DNA of 64,000 nucleotides from Bog-793 sp035625025 (GTDB taxonomy: Bacteria > Actinomycetota > Acidimicrobiia > Acidimicrobiales > Bog-793). Below the pieces are notes generated by a model. That model ran no database searches. It was not told the origin of the DNA and was given only the letters and a program-made list of their open reading frames with translations. The stretch is from positions 32,109 to 96,108 of the forward strand of contig DASPQJ010000015.1 of NCBI GenBank assembly GCA_035625025.1. Reading direction: 5' to 3'. This document shows positions 28,685 to 37,555 of this stretch, in pieces. The translations under genes were made by a program, and so were the position numbers. Numbering within the stretch: the stretch's first letter is position 1; every line of letters begins with the position of its first letter.

Positions 28685-31378
28685 GTGAGCGTCCACCACC
28701 TTGAGAAGCTGTTCAACCCGAAGCGCGTCGCCGTCGTCGGCGCCGGCCGTGAGCCTTCGCAGCTCGGTCACATCGTCCTACGCAACCTCGTCGCGGCGGG
28801 TTTCGACGGAGTCGTGTACCCGATCAACCCCGGTCGCGAGTCGATCAGCGGCATCCAGGCCTATCCGGGCATCACCGAGACGCCGGCGACGCCGGACCTG
28901 GCGATCGTCTGCACCCCCGCCGTCTCGGTGCCCGACATCGTGCGTGCCTGCGGTGAGACAGGGGTGCCGGCGCTAGCGGTACTTTCGGCCGGTTTCCGCG
29001 AAGCCGGTGCCGAAGGGGCCGAGCTCGAACGGCTCGTCAAAGAGGAGCTGGCGCGCCACGACGGCATGCGGCTGATGGGACCGAACTGTCTCGGGCTGAT
29101 CGTGCCGCGTCACGGGTTGAACGCCAGTTTCGCCAAGACGACGCCGCTCGACGGCCACATCGCCTTCGTCTCGCAGTCGGGAGCGCTCGCGACATCGGTT
29201 ATTGACTGGGCCTCCGCCCAGAAGATCGGCTTTTCCCAGGTCGTCTCGGTCGGCAACATGGCCGACGTCGACCTCGGCGACCTCATCGACTACCTCGCCC
29301 AGGACGCGCACACCCGCGCGATCTTCCTCTACATCGAGACGGTCACCGAGCCCCGCAAGTTCATGTCGGCGGCACGCGCCTTTTCTCGCACGAAGCCGAT
29401 CATCGTCTACAAGGCGGGACGTTTCACCGCGTCGGCCCAGGCCGCGGTTTCCCACACCGGCGCGATGGTCGGTGAGGATGCCGTCTACGACGCGGCCTTC
29501 CGCCGTGCGGGCCTCGTGCGCGTCGGCCGGATCGAGGAAGTCTTCGCGACTGCTGAACTGCTCGCGAAGGAGCACCCCGTCCACAGCGCGCGCCTCGCGG
29601 TCGTCACGAACGCGGGCGGTCCCGGCGTGATGGCCGCCGACGCGTTGCTCGCCCGCGAGGGAGTGCTCGCCGAGCTCGAGCCGGCGACCATCAAGGTGCT
29701 CGACGAGGCGCTGCCGGCGGCCTGGTCCCACGGCAACCCGGTCGACGTGCTCGGTGACGCGCCCGCGAGCCGCTTCGGGGAAGCGGTGCGGGCGGTGCTA
29801 GCCGACGACGACGTCGACGCCGTCCTCGCGATCCTCACGCCCCAAGCGATGACCGATGCCAGTGCCACCGCCGACGCCGTGCTCGCGGCGCGGCGTAAGT
29901 CGTCGAAGCCGGTCCTCGCCGCCTGGATGGGCGGGAGCTCGGTAAGCGAGGGGCTTCAGCGCCTGTCGGCCGGCGGGGTGGCCGCCTACGCCTATCCCGA
30001 GCAGGCGATCGGCGCGTTGATGGACCTCGTCTCGTACAGCCGCAATCTCGAAACGCTCCACGAGACGCCGCGCAGCATCCCCGTCGGGTTCGCCCTCGAC
30101 CGTCAACGCGCCAAGGAGCTGATGGGCGCGGTGCTCGCCGAGGGGACGGGCATCCTGTCCGAGACCTCGTCGAAGGCCCTGCTCGACGCCTACGAGATCC
30201 CGTTTACCAAGCCCCTTCCGGCGCCGACAGTCGACGACGCCGTGGCGGTCGCCGACCAGATCGGTTATCCGGTCGTGCTGAAGGTCCGCTCGCCCGACAT
30301 CACGCACAAGACCGATGTCGGCGGGGTCGAGGTCGGGCTGCGGGACGCGGCCGCGGTCCGGGCCGCATACGACCGCATCATGGAGACCGTCCACAAGCGC
30401 AGCCCCGAGGCGGAGATCCAGGGCGTGACCGTCCAGCCGATGGTGCGGACCTCGGGGGGTTACGAGCTCGTGCTCGGCGCCCGCAAGGACCCGATCTTCG
30501 GTGCCGTGATCCTGCTCGGCGCCGGCGGTGTGGCGACCGAGGTCCTGCGCGACCAGGCGCTCGAACTTCCGCCGCTCAACGAGCGCCTCGCGCTCGGCAT
30601 GCTCGAGTCGCTACGGATCTGGCCGCTGCTCTCGGGTCACCGGGGACGGCGGGCGATCGATCTCGACGCGCTCTTGGAGATCGTGATGCGGTTCTCCTAC
30701 CTCGTCGCCGACTACCCCGAGCTGAGTGAGATCGAGATCAACCCGTTGCTCGTCAACGCGGACGGGGCGATCGCGCTCGACGCCCGGGCTGTCGTCGACC
30801 AGGCGCTCGTCGGCCGGCAGATGCCACCGTTCTCGCACCTCGCCATCCGCCCCTATCCCGAGGAGTACACCCGGGAGGCGACGACGTCGGGCGGGCTCCA
30901 CGTGACACTGCGCCCCATCCGACCCGAGGACGAGCCGGCCTGGCACGAGATGCTCGACGCCTGTTCGGCCCAGACGATCTCGATGCGCTTCAGCGCGATG
31001 GTGCGGCACACCCACGAGTTCGCGACCCGCTTCTGTTTCATCGACTACGACCGCGAGCTGGCGATCGTCGCCGAGATCGAGGCAGAGGACGGCAAGAAGC
31101 TCGTCGGCATCGGCCGGCTCGTCGCCGACCCGGCCCGGAACCGGGCCGAGTACGCCACGCTCGTCGCCGACCCCTGGCAGCACCGCGGACTCGGGGACTT
31201 GCTCGCGAGCTACTGCCTCGAGTCGGCGGGACCCTGGGGGCACGCGTGGGGACTGCGCACCGTCTACGCCGAGACGGCGATCGAGAACTCGAAGATGATC
31301 GCCGTGTTCAAGAAGCAGGGCTTCAAGCTGACCCGCCGGCCCGACGACGGGATCGTCTTCGCCGAGCACCGCGCCTAG
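28685..31378 (+). CDS. NDP-forming acyl-CoA synthetase fused to GNAT acetyltransferase
   Basis: An 897-aa multidomain protein: CoA-binding Rossmann domain (about 1-135, RVAVVGAGREPSQLG, YPINPG), succinyl-CoA-ligase-like domains (VSQSGALATS; phospho-His candidate H257 in SHTGAMVGED), ATP-grasp (about 470-700, YPVVLKVRSPDITHKTDVGG) and a C-terminal GNAT domain (about 720-897, LRPIRPEDEPAWHEML; ATLVADPWQHRGLGDLLASY). This is the architecture of bacterial Pat/PatZ-type protein acetyltransferases, in which the synthetase part is often inactive. Retention of the His and ATP-grasp motifs leaves catalysis possible. Start GTG 28685. Confidence 0.9.
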   Translation: MSVHHLEKLFNPKRVAVVGAGREPSQLGHIVLRNLVAAGFDGVVYPINPGRESISGIQAYPGITETPATPDLAIVCTPAVSVPDIVRACGETGVPALAVLSAGFREAGAEGAELERLVKEELARHDGMRLMGPNCLGLIVPRHGLNASFAKTTPLDGHIAFVSQSGALATSVIDWASAQKIGFSQVVSVGNMADVDLGDLIDYLAQDAHTRAIFLYIETVTEPRKFMSAARAFSRTKPIIVYKAGRFTASAQAAVSHTGAMVGEDAVYDAAFRRAGLVRVGRIEEVFATAELLAKEHPVHSARLAVVTNAGGPGVMAADALLAREGVLAELEPATIKVLDEALPAAWSHGNPVDVLGDAPASRFGEAVRAVLADDDVDAVLAILTPQAMTDASATADAVLAARRKSSKPVLAAWMGGSSVSEGLQRLSAGGVAAYAYPEQAIGALMDLVSYSRNLETLHETPRSIPVGFALDRQRAKELMGAVLAEGTGILSETSSKALLDAYEIPFTKPLPAPTVDDAVAVADQIGYPVVLKVRSPDITHKTDVGGVEVGLRDAAAVRAAYDRIMETVHKRSPEAEIQGVTVQPMVRTSGGYELVLGARKDPIFGAVILLGAGGVATEVLRDQALELPPLNERLALGMLESLRIWPLLSGHRGRRAIDLDALLEIVMRFSYLVADYPELSEIEINPLLVNADGAIALDARAVVDQALVGRQMPPFSHLAIRPYPEEYTREATTSGGLHVTLRPIRPEDEPAWHEMLDACSAQTISMRFSAMVRHTHEFATRFCFIDYDRELAIVAEIEAEDGKKLVGIGRLVADPARNRAEYATLVADPWQHRGLGDLLASYCLESAGPWGHAWGLRTVYAETAIENSKMIAVFKKQGFKLTRRPDDGIVFAEHRA

Positions 31379-31792
31379 GGCGCTGCGACTCGGTCCGCGC
31401 CCAGATCCGCGGTTCGAACCCGCGAGGCGAAGATCGCTGCCGCGACGTAGCGTCGGCCGCGATGACGCGGCCGACCGGGAAATGGACGTCTCGCCCGGCA
31501 GGTTGCGGCGAAACCCTCGGATTGGAGGTCATCGCGACGCCGAAGGTCTTGCTCGGAACCATCACGCGACGAAGATCGCTCGGATCGCGAAGACTCCTCG
31601 ACGGCCGAAGCCGCAAGCCGGTTGCCGGGTTGCCGCTGAAGTTGCCGACGATCCGGACCATGGCGTGCGCACCGTTGCAAGTCGCGCGTTCAGAACCATC
31701 CGTAGTGCTCCTGCAACGAACGGAGAAAGAGCCGAGATCGTCCGGACAGATCGGCGGCGCGTCAAGCCGGCGCTTGGGATGAGGAGTCGCTG
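31379..31792. other. 414-bp gap without a convincing gene; tRNA T-arm-like sequence
   Basis: No open frame here shows recognisable protein motifs on either strand. At 31408-31424 a perfect 5-bp stem encloses TTCGAAC (CGCGG-TTCGAAC-CCGCG), identical in form to a tRNA T-arm, followed by AGGCGAA. Pairing with TTCGCC at 31358, inside the preceding gene, would give a 75-nt span, but no D-arm or anticodon arm can be formed. It may be chance or the scar of a tRNA 3' end. Confidence 0.4.
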
Positions 31793-32992
31793 ATGCGAAA
31801 GCCGTGCCGGCCCGCGCCCCGGCGCCGGTTTCAACGTGCGGTTGCTCTGTTCGTCGTTGGCGCCCTGGCATCCGTCGTCGGGCTGGCGAGCGGCGCTTCG
31901 GGACAGTCAGGGTCGCGCGATCAGCTAAGTGCCGGCCACCAGTCGCTCGTCGGGATCTGGCCGATCGGCAACGACACCCTGTGGGTGTTCACCCAGAACC
32001 AAACAGCGCTCCAAGGCGGAGGCCAGAGCGTCGAGCTGACCACGGACGGCGGGAAGAGCTGGGCAAACGTCACTCCGCCGGGACTTTCGGTCACCGGTGG
32101 CACCCGTTGGATCAACGGAACCTTCCCGCTCTCGGCGACGAAGGCATGGGTCGTCTACGGGGGCGTGGAATCGAATCCGCAGACGCTCCTTTACACCGGT
32201 GACGCGGGCCGACTCTGGACGAAGGTCGGCATCCTGCCGGTGGAGGGCTGCGTGCCGCAATTCGTCGATCCTCGCAACGGCACCTGCACCGGCTATGGGG
32301 GCGCAGCAGGTTCGATGGCGCTCGAGATCTATCGGACCTGGAACGGCGGTGCCAGCTGGCGCACGATCTACGACGGCATAGGCGAGCAGAGGTCCGGCCG
32401 TTCCGCTCCCGGTTCACTTCCCTTCGGCTGCGACAAGCAGATCCAGTTCACAAGCGTCATGCAGGGATGGGCCCTTTTCATTTGCAACGGCGGCTTCGCG
32501 TCGCTCTTCGAGACGACTGACGGTGGCGCAACGTGGATCGACCGACCGGTGACGCCACCGCCCGCGCCTCCACGGTACGGATCTGAGTTCTCGGGAACGT
32601 TGGTGCTGAGAGGCTCGCGAGGCGCGGTCGCCTTCACCGAAGGTGACGAATCACTCGTCTACGTCACTGACGACGGCGGGGACTCGTTCACGCCCGTCTA
32701 CCCGCCGGAAAAGGCCCGTCAATGGTACGTCGATGTGGTGACACCCTTGCAGTGGCGTTTGGCGTACCGGGACACGCTCCTCGGCACCAACAACGGTGGG
32801 AAGTCGTGGTTCGCGGTCACCGACGACGCGACACAACCCATCGCGCGCGAGCCGTACGCGCCGAACGCCCCCGACGTCACATTCGCGAACAATCGCCAGG
32901 GTTGGCTGACGTGGGGCGAGGACAACGGCCCCCTCATGCGGACGACAGACGGCGGACGGGAATGGAAACCGGTCGAGATCCCAGGAACGTAG
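31793..32992 (+). CDS. Secreted Asp-box (BNR/YCF48-like) beta-propeller protein
   Basis: A 399-aa exported protein. A basic start and hydrophobic AVALFVVGALASVVGLASGA (about 16-35) form a signal peptide ending near ASG. Seven Asp-box motifs of the S/T-x-D-x-G-x-x-W form are evenly spread: TTDGGKSW (83), TGDAGRLW (135), TWNGGASW (182), TTDGGATW (241), TDDGGDSF (292), TNNGGKSW (332) and TTDGGREW (384). This spacing indicates a beta-propeller like sialidase, BNR or Ycf48 folds. No catalytic sialidase Arg triad is evident, so binding or scaffolding is more likely than hydrolysis. Confidence 0.8.
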   Translation: MRKPCRPAPRRRFQRAVALFVVGALASVVGLASGASGQSGSRDQLSAGHQSLVGIWPIGNDTLWVFTQNQTALQGGGQSVELTTDGGKSWANVTPPGLSVTGGTRWINGTFPLSATKAWVVYGGVESNPQTLLYTGDAGRLWTKVGILPVEGCVPQFVDPRNGTCTGYGGAAGSMALEIYRTWNGGASWRTIYDGIGEQRSGRSAPGSLPFGCDKQIQFTSVMQGWALFICNGGFASLFETTDGGATWIDRPVTPPPAPPRYGSEFSGTLVLRGSRGAVAFTEGDESLVYVTDDGGDSFTPVYPPEKARQWYVDVVTPLQWRLAYRDTLLGTNNGGKSWFAVTDDATQPIAREPYAPNAPDVTFANNRQGWLTWGEDNGPLMRTTDGGREWKPVEIPGT

Positions 32993-33108
32993 TTCGACAC
33001 GACCCACGTAATCGGGCAACCCTTCCCTGCCGCGGCCGAGAGGACGAACGCGCTCCAGCACGAAGGAACAGCGGAGATCGGCGCCGCTCACCTTTCCGCC
33101 GACGCCCG

Positions 33109-34509
33109 CTAGGGATTGACGGCCGCACAGAACTCGGCGAAGACCTCGACGAACCGGTCGATGTGCCGCTCGTCGTGGCGCACCGAAAGTGTCCACTGCT
33201 CCTCGTTGCCCGGGGTCATGAAGATGCCGCGGTTGACGAGCCAGGCCCAGGACGCGTTGAACAGATCGGCGTTCGTCTCTAGGAAGCTCCGGTAGTCGAC
33301 GAGCGGCTCGGGTCGGTACGAGACGCAGCCCTTGCAACCGAGGTCGACGACGTGGGCCGGGACCCGGCATTCGGCGATCGCCCGGCGGCATCCCTCGGCG
33401 AGACGCGCCCCCATCTTCTTGAACCGGTCGTAGGCGTCGGGAGTCAGCACCTCGGTGAGGGTCGCCAGCCCGGCCGCGACGACCAGCGGGTTCCCGTTGA
33501 ACGTCCCCTGCTGGGCGATCCCCTTGCCGATCTCGTCCATGAGATCGGCGCGCCCGCCGAATGCTCCGGCCGGCGTGCCGCCGAAAACCGATTTCGCGAA
33601 GCACGACAGGTCGGGTTGCACTCCGAAGAGTTCGGTCGCCCCCCCGGCGGCGATCGTCGCGCCGCACTTCACCTCGTCGAAGATGAGGACGATCCCGTAC
33701 CGGGTGCATAGTTCGCGCAATCCCTCGAGGTAGCCAGGGCGCGGGAGCACGATCCCGATGTTCATCATCACGGGCTCGATGATGAGGCATCCAATCTGCG
33801 AGCCCCGTTCCGCGAAAAGTCTCTCCGCCGCGGGAAGGTCGTTGTAGGGGACCGCGAGCGTCAACTCGCCCAGCTCCGCCGGGATGCCCCGCGAGGCCGG
33901 AGGCGCTGTCGCCTGGTTCTCACCCGCTTCCAGAAGCATGAGGCTCGGCGTGACCGAGAACATGACGGCGTCGTGGTGGCCGTGGTACGAGCCCTCGATC
34001 TTGCAGATCGTGTCGCGTCCCGTCGCGCCGCGCGCGACGCGAATCGCGTCCATCGTCGCCTCGGTCCCGGAGTTCACGAACCGGACCCGATCCATCCGGA
34101 ACCGACGACACAGCTCCTCGGCCAGCCGGACCGTGTTCTCGGTCGACACCGCGAAGTGCGTCCCGGTCCGGGCCGCTCGTTCGATTGCCGCGGCGACGGC
34201 CGGATGGGCGTGGCCGACGGCCACCGAACCGAACCCGTTGTGGTAGTCGACGTAGCGGCGACCGTCGACGTCGACGACCTCGGCACCGTCGCCAGAGGCC
34301 AAGTAGATCGGGTACGGATCAGCCGCCTGGAACGACGAGGCCACGCCGAGCGGCATCGAGCGCATCGCCCGCTCGAAAAGCGCCCGCGACCGCGGTGTCG
34401 CCTCGACGAGCCGCGCGAGTTCCGACTCGAACAGCTTCACCGCCCTGGCGGTCAACTCATCTGATTCTGGGATCGCCGATTCTTTCCCCGCGGCGTTCTC
34501 ACTCGTCAT
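33109..34509 (-). CDS. Class III (PLP-dependent) aminotransferase, GSA-aminomutase-like
   Basis: A 466-aa fold-type I PLP enzyme. RFVNSGTEATMDAIRVARGATGR is the cofactor phosphate loop, GSYHGHHDA follows, and IFDEVKCGATIAAGGATELF holds the PLP-binding Asp. FAKSVFGGTPAGAFGG carries the Schiff-base lysine, and GTFNGNPLVVAAGLATL closes the domain. It resembles glutamate-1-semialdehyde aminomutase-type and other omega-aminotransferases. The divergent neighbour is an amino-acid/amine permease, which favours amine or amino-acid metabolism over tetrapyrrole synthesis. Substrate unknown. Confidence 0.87.
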   Translation of the reverse strand: MTSENAAGKESAIPESDELTARAVKLFESELARLVEATPRSRALFERAMRSMPLGVASSFQAADPYPIYLASGDGAEVVDVDGRRYVDYHNGFGSVAVGHAHPAVAAAIERAARTGTHFAVSTENTVRLAEELCRRFRMDRVRFVNSGTEATMDAIRVARGATGRDTICKIEGSYHGHHDAVMFSVTPSLMLLEAGENQATAPPASRGIPAELGELTLAVPYNDLPAAERLFAERGSQIGCLIIEPVMMNIGIVLPRPGYLEGLRELCTRYGIVLIFDEVKCGATIAAGGATELFGVQPDLSCFAKSVFGGTPAGAFGGRADLMDEIGKGIAQQGTFNGNPLVVAAGLATLTEVLTPDAYDRFKKMGARLAEGCRRAIAECRVPAHVVDLGCKGCVSYRPEPLVDYRSFLETNADLFNASWAWLVNRGIFMTPGNEEQWTLSVRHDERHIDRFVEVFAEFCAAVNP

Positions 34510-34727
34510 CTCATCTCACGTCCATCCCGGGCGCCGTTCATGCGATCTTCACGCGCTGGCGCGTCAGCGGCTCCCCCGCTCCCTTTGCAGGCGATTCTCC
34601 CATCGGAACCGAGAAGCTGCAAAAGAATCCCCGTCTGGCATGGGCTTTTACGGACTTGGTGCGCGTCGACACCCGGTCGTCTCAGCACTAACGTCGCCGC
34701 AACAAATCCAGCACTCGGTGGTGGCCG

Positions 34728-36320
34728 ATGGCAGCAGTGACGGGGCTTGTCGGGGGGGACGCACCGGCTCTCGACGCGGCCCCCGGCAAGGGCCTGAAAA
34801 GCGGGGCGCTGGGCCTGGTGTCGAGCGTCGTGATCGGCGTCGCCTCGACAGCGCCCGCCTACAGCCTCGCCGCGTCCTTGGGTCTCGTCACCGCGGCCGT
34901 CGGCTTGCTCGCCCCCTCGGTGATGGTGCTCGCCTTCATCCCGATGCTGTTCATCGCCTCGGCGTACTTCTATCTCAACCGGGTCGACCCCGACTGCGGT
35001 ACGACGTTCACCTGGGTCACGCGGGCGATCGGCCCGAAGACCGGTTGGATGGCGGGCTGGGGGATCCTCATCACCGACCTCGTCGTCATGCCGAGCCTGG
35101 CTCAGATTGCCGGCCAGTACACGTTCCTTTTGTTCGGCGCCAACGGACTCGCCAACAACCGATTCTGGGTCGGTGTGCTCGGCGTGATCTGGATCGTCGT
35201 CATGACGGCGATCTGCGTCATCGGGATCGAACTCTCGGCCCGAACCCAGGTCGGGCTGCTCGGCGCCGAGATCGTCATCCTCGCGATCTTCGCGGCGGTC
35301 GCCCTCGCCAAGGTCTACGGTTCGCATGTCGCGCGCAGCATCCACCCGGGCTGGGGATGGCTCGATCCGTTCCACATCTCGTCGACCGGGGCCCTCGCGG
35401 GCGCCATCTTGACCGCCGTCTTCATCTACTGGGGGTGGGACACCGCCGTCACGGTGAACGAAGAGGCCAAGGACACGAAGCGCACGCCCGGAGTGGCCGC
35501 GGTGCTCTCGACGCTCGTGCTCGTCGGGATCTACGTCATCGTGTCCATCGCCGCGCAGGCCTTCCATGGCGCGAACTTCCTCACCAATAACAGCAACGAC
35601 GTACTCGGCGCGCTGAGCCGTGACGTGTTCGGCTCCGGCTGGGACAAGTTCTTGGTCCTCGCCGTCCTCACCTCGGCTTCGGCATCGACCCAGACGACAA
35701 TCCTGCCGGCCGCCCGCTCGGCGCTGTCGATGTCCGTGCACAAGGCGATCCCCGAGCGCTTCGGCACGGTCCATCCGCGCTATCTGACGCCGGCGTACGC
35801 GACGACCTGGTTCGGCGTGTTCTCGGTCGTCTGGTTTGTCGGGCTCTCTCTAATCAGCAACGAGGTTCTGCTCGACTCGATCCTCGCCCTCGGGTTCGGC
35901 ATCGCCTTTTACTACGCGATGACCGGGTACGCCTGCGTCATCTACTACCGTCGCCTGCTCTTCCGGAACCTGAAGAACCTCTTGTTCGTCGGTCTCGCCC
36001 CGCTCGTCGGAGCGCTGATCCTCACGTGGGCGTTCCTCGACTCGATCTTCGTGTACTCCAATCCGGCGAACGCGGCGGGCAGCCAGACCTGGTTTCGTTT
36101 CATCAAGTTCAACGTCCATGTGGCGGGCATCCACTTTTACGCCAACGGACTCGGACCGCCGCTCCTCATCGGGCTCGGTCTGCTCGTCGTCGGGCTCCCG
36201 CTCATGTTGGTGTGGATGATCCGCCATCGCGAGTTCTTCCGCCACACCGCCAGCCACGCCGAGTCCCTTCATGCCGCGGCGCCCCCCCTCACCCCCGGCG
36301 TCAGCGCGGTGACCGGCTGA
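34728..36320 (+). CDS. APC-superfamily amino acid/amine permease
   Basis: A 530-aa polytopic protein with about 12 membrane helices. GVASTAPAYSLAASLGLV in helix 1 is the unwound substrate-binding segment of APC transporters. Later landmarks are DCGTTFTWVTRAIGPKTGWMAGW and FIYWGWDTAVTVNEEAKD. It likely imports amino acids or polyamines by proton symport. It is divergent from the class III aminotransferase (218-bp shared promoter region) and is followed by UspA with a 1-nt TGATG overlap. Confidence 0.9.
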   Translation: MAAVTGLVGGDAPALDAAPGKGLKSGALGLVSSVVIGVASTAPAYSLAASLGLVTAAVGLLAPSVMVLAFIPMLFIASAYFYLNRVDPDCGTTFTWVTRAIGPKTGWMAGWGILITDLVVMPSLAQIAGQYTFLLFGANGLANNRFWVGVLGVIWIVVMTAICVIGIELSARTQVGLLGAEIVILAIFAAVALAKVYGSHVARSIHPGWGWLDPFHISSTGALAGAILTAVFIYWGWDTAVTVNEEAKDTKRTPGVAAVLSTLVLVGIYVIVSIAAQAFHGANFLTNNSNDVLGALSRDVFGSGWDKFLVLAVLTSASASTQTTILPAARSALSMSVHKAIPERFGTVHPRYLTPAYATTWFGVFSVVWFVGLSLISNEVLLDSILALGFGIAFYYAMTGYACVIYYRRLLFRNLKNLLFVGLAPLVGALILTWAFLDSIFVYSNPANAAGSQTWFRFIKFNVHVAGIHFYANGLGPPLLIGLGLLVVGLPLMLVWMIRHREFFRHTASHAESLHAAAPPLTPGVSAVTG

Positions 36321-36745
36321 TGGCCGGCGACGTCGTCCTCGGCTTCGACGGCTCGGCTGGTGCGCAGTCGGCTCTCGGCGTCGCTGTCACGCTGGCCCGG
36401 GCTCTCGGCGCGCCACTGGCGATCGTCTTCGGTTACGAACCGAACCCGATGGGCGGTGAGACCTCGGACTTTCAGAACCAGCTGAAGCGGCTCGGCGAAG
36501 GGTTCGTCCACGCTGCGGCGACCGAGGCCCGCCGACTCGACCGGGACGTCATCGTCGAGCCGATCGTCGTCGGGAGGCGTCCGGTTGACGCCCTCCTCGA
36601 GACGGCGACGGAGCGGGCGGCACGCCTCATCGTCGTCGGCTCGATGGGCGAGCTCCCGATCGTCGGCGCCATCCTCGGCTCGGTCCCCCACAAACTCCTC
36701 CACCGCTCGAGGATCCCGGTTCTCGTCGTCCCCCGCCCCGACTGA
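36320..36745 (+). CDS. Universal stress protein (UspA family)
   Basis: A 141-aa single Usp domain. VLGFDGSAGAQSALGVAV opens the fold; the ATP-binding G-x2-G-x9-G-(S/T) signature is seen in GSMGELPIVGAILGSVPHKL, and RIPVLVVP ends it. ATG 36320 overlaps the permease stop by 1 nt, so it is coupled to transport. Usp domains paired with APC permeases often regulate them or sense ATP; that role is inferred. Confidence 0.9.
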   Translation: MAGDVVLGFDGSAGAQSALGVAVTLARALGAPLAIVFGYEPNPMGGETSDFQNQLKRLGEGFVHAAATEARRLDRDVIVEPIVVGRRPVDALLETATERAARLIVVGSMGELPIVGAILGSVPHKLLHRSRIPVLVVPRPD

Positions 36746-36889
36746 GCGGAGCGCGCCTCGGTTCGGTCGGCCCAGCCGATCGCGTGGGGCCCGGACCGGT
36801 AGATCGCCGGGTAGCGGACGTCCCCAGACTCTCCCGCGGAGGGCGCCCGGCCGTTCAGGACGACCGGGGCGGAGGTCGGAGGTGGCGAC

Positions 36890-37555
36890 GTGGCCGACGT
36901 TCCCGAGGAGATCGCGTTCGGGCGACGGGTCCGAGTCACGGCGTGGGCCGAACCGGTGGCCGACGCCAGCTTCCACGACGCCCGCTCGGAGTACGTGGAG
37001 CGGTTCTGGCTGCCGGTCCTCGGTCCGTCGACGACGTGCCTTCTCCGGCACTTCGCGACGCGCCTTAGCCGGTCGCCGGCGGGATGTCTCGTCGACGTCA
37101 CCGAGACGGCCCGCGCCCTCGGCCTCGGCGACCGGCCCGGCCGGCACGCACCGTTCCTGCGGACCCTCGCCCGCGCCATCGACTTCGGAATGATCCGCGT
37201 CGAAGCGCCCGACGCTCTCGCGGCCCGTGTCCGCCTTCCGTCTCTTTCGCCCCGTCACCTCGCCCGACTTCCGACGACGCTGCGGGCTGCCCACCGCCTC
37301 GCCCTGGGGTCCGCGCCGGGGCCGGGCCCCGCCGAGGGGCTGCGCCACCAGGGACGACAGCTCGCGCTCAGCCTGGCGGCGATCGGCGCGGCGCGGGAGG
37401 AGATCGAGCACCAGCTCCTGTCGTGGCGCTTCGACCGCCCGCTCGCCCGGGCCTGCGCCTCCTGGGCGAGCGACGAGGCGGCGCGGAATTGCGCCGTGCC
37501 CGGGGGAATCGCGCGACTGGCGTCGCCTGTGACGAGCGAGCCGTGGTCGCGGTGA
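36890..37555 (+). CDS. Actinobacterial protein of unknown function with a winged-helix-like region
   Basis: A 221-aa soluble protein. Residues about 36-105 (RFWLPVLGPSTTCLLRHFA through LARAIDFGMIRVE) look like a winged-helix DNA-binding fold, and a second helical half is rich in Ala, Leu and Arg. No catalytic motif is visible. GTG 36890 starts it. Its TGA lies in a GTGA overlap with the downstream ATP-grasp gene, so the two are made together. I do not assign a function. Confidence 0.65.
   Translation: MADVPEEIAFGRRVRVTAWAEPVADASFHDARSEYVERFWLPVLGPSTTCLLRHFATRLSRSPAGCLVDVTETARALGLGDRPGRHAPFLRTLARAIDFGMIRVEAPDALAARVRLPSLSPRHLARLPTTLRAAHRLALGSAPGPGPAEGLRHQGRQLALSLAAIGAAREEIEHQLLSWRFDRPLARACASWASDEAARNCAVPGGIARLASPVTSEPWSR

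Noticed and set aside
31358..31432. A complete 75-nt tRNA gene
   Set aside because: Six of seven acceptor pairs and the T-arm form, but neither the D-arm nor an anticodon stem can pair, and its 5' end lies in a coding sequence. Kept only as a T-arm-like observation.
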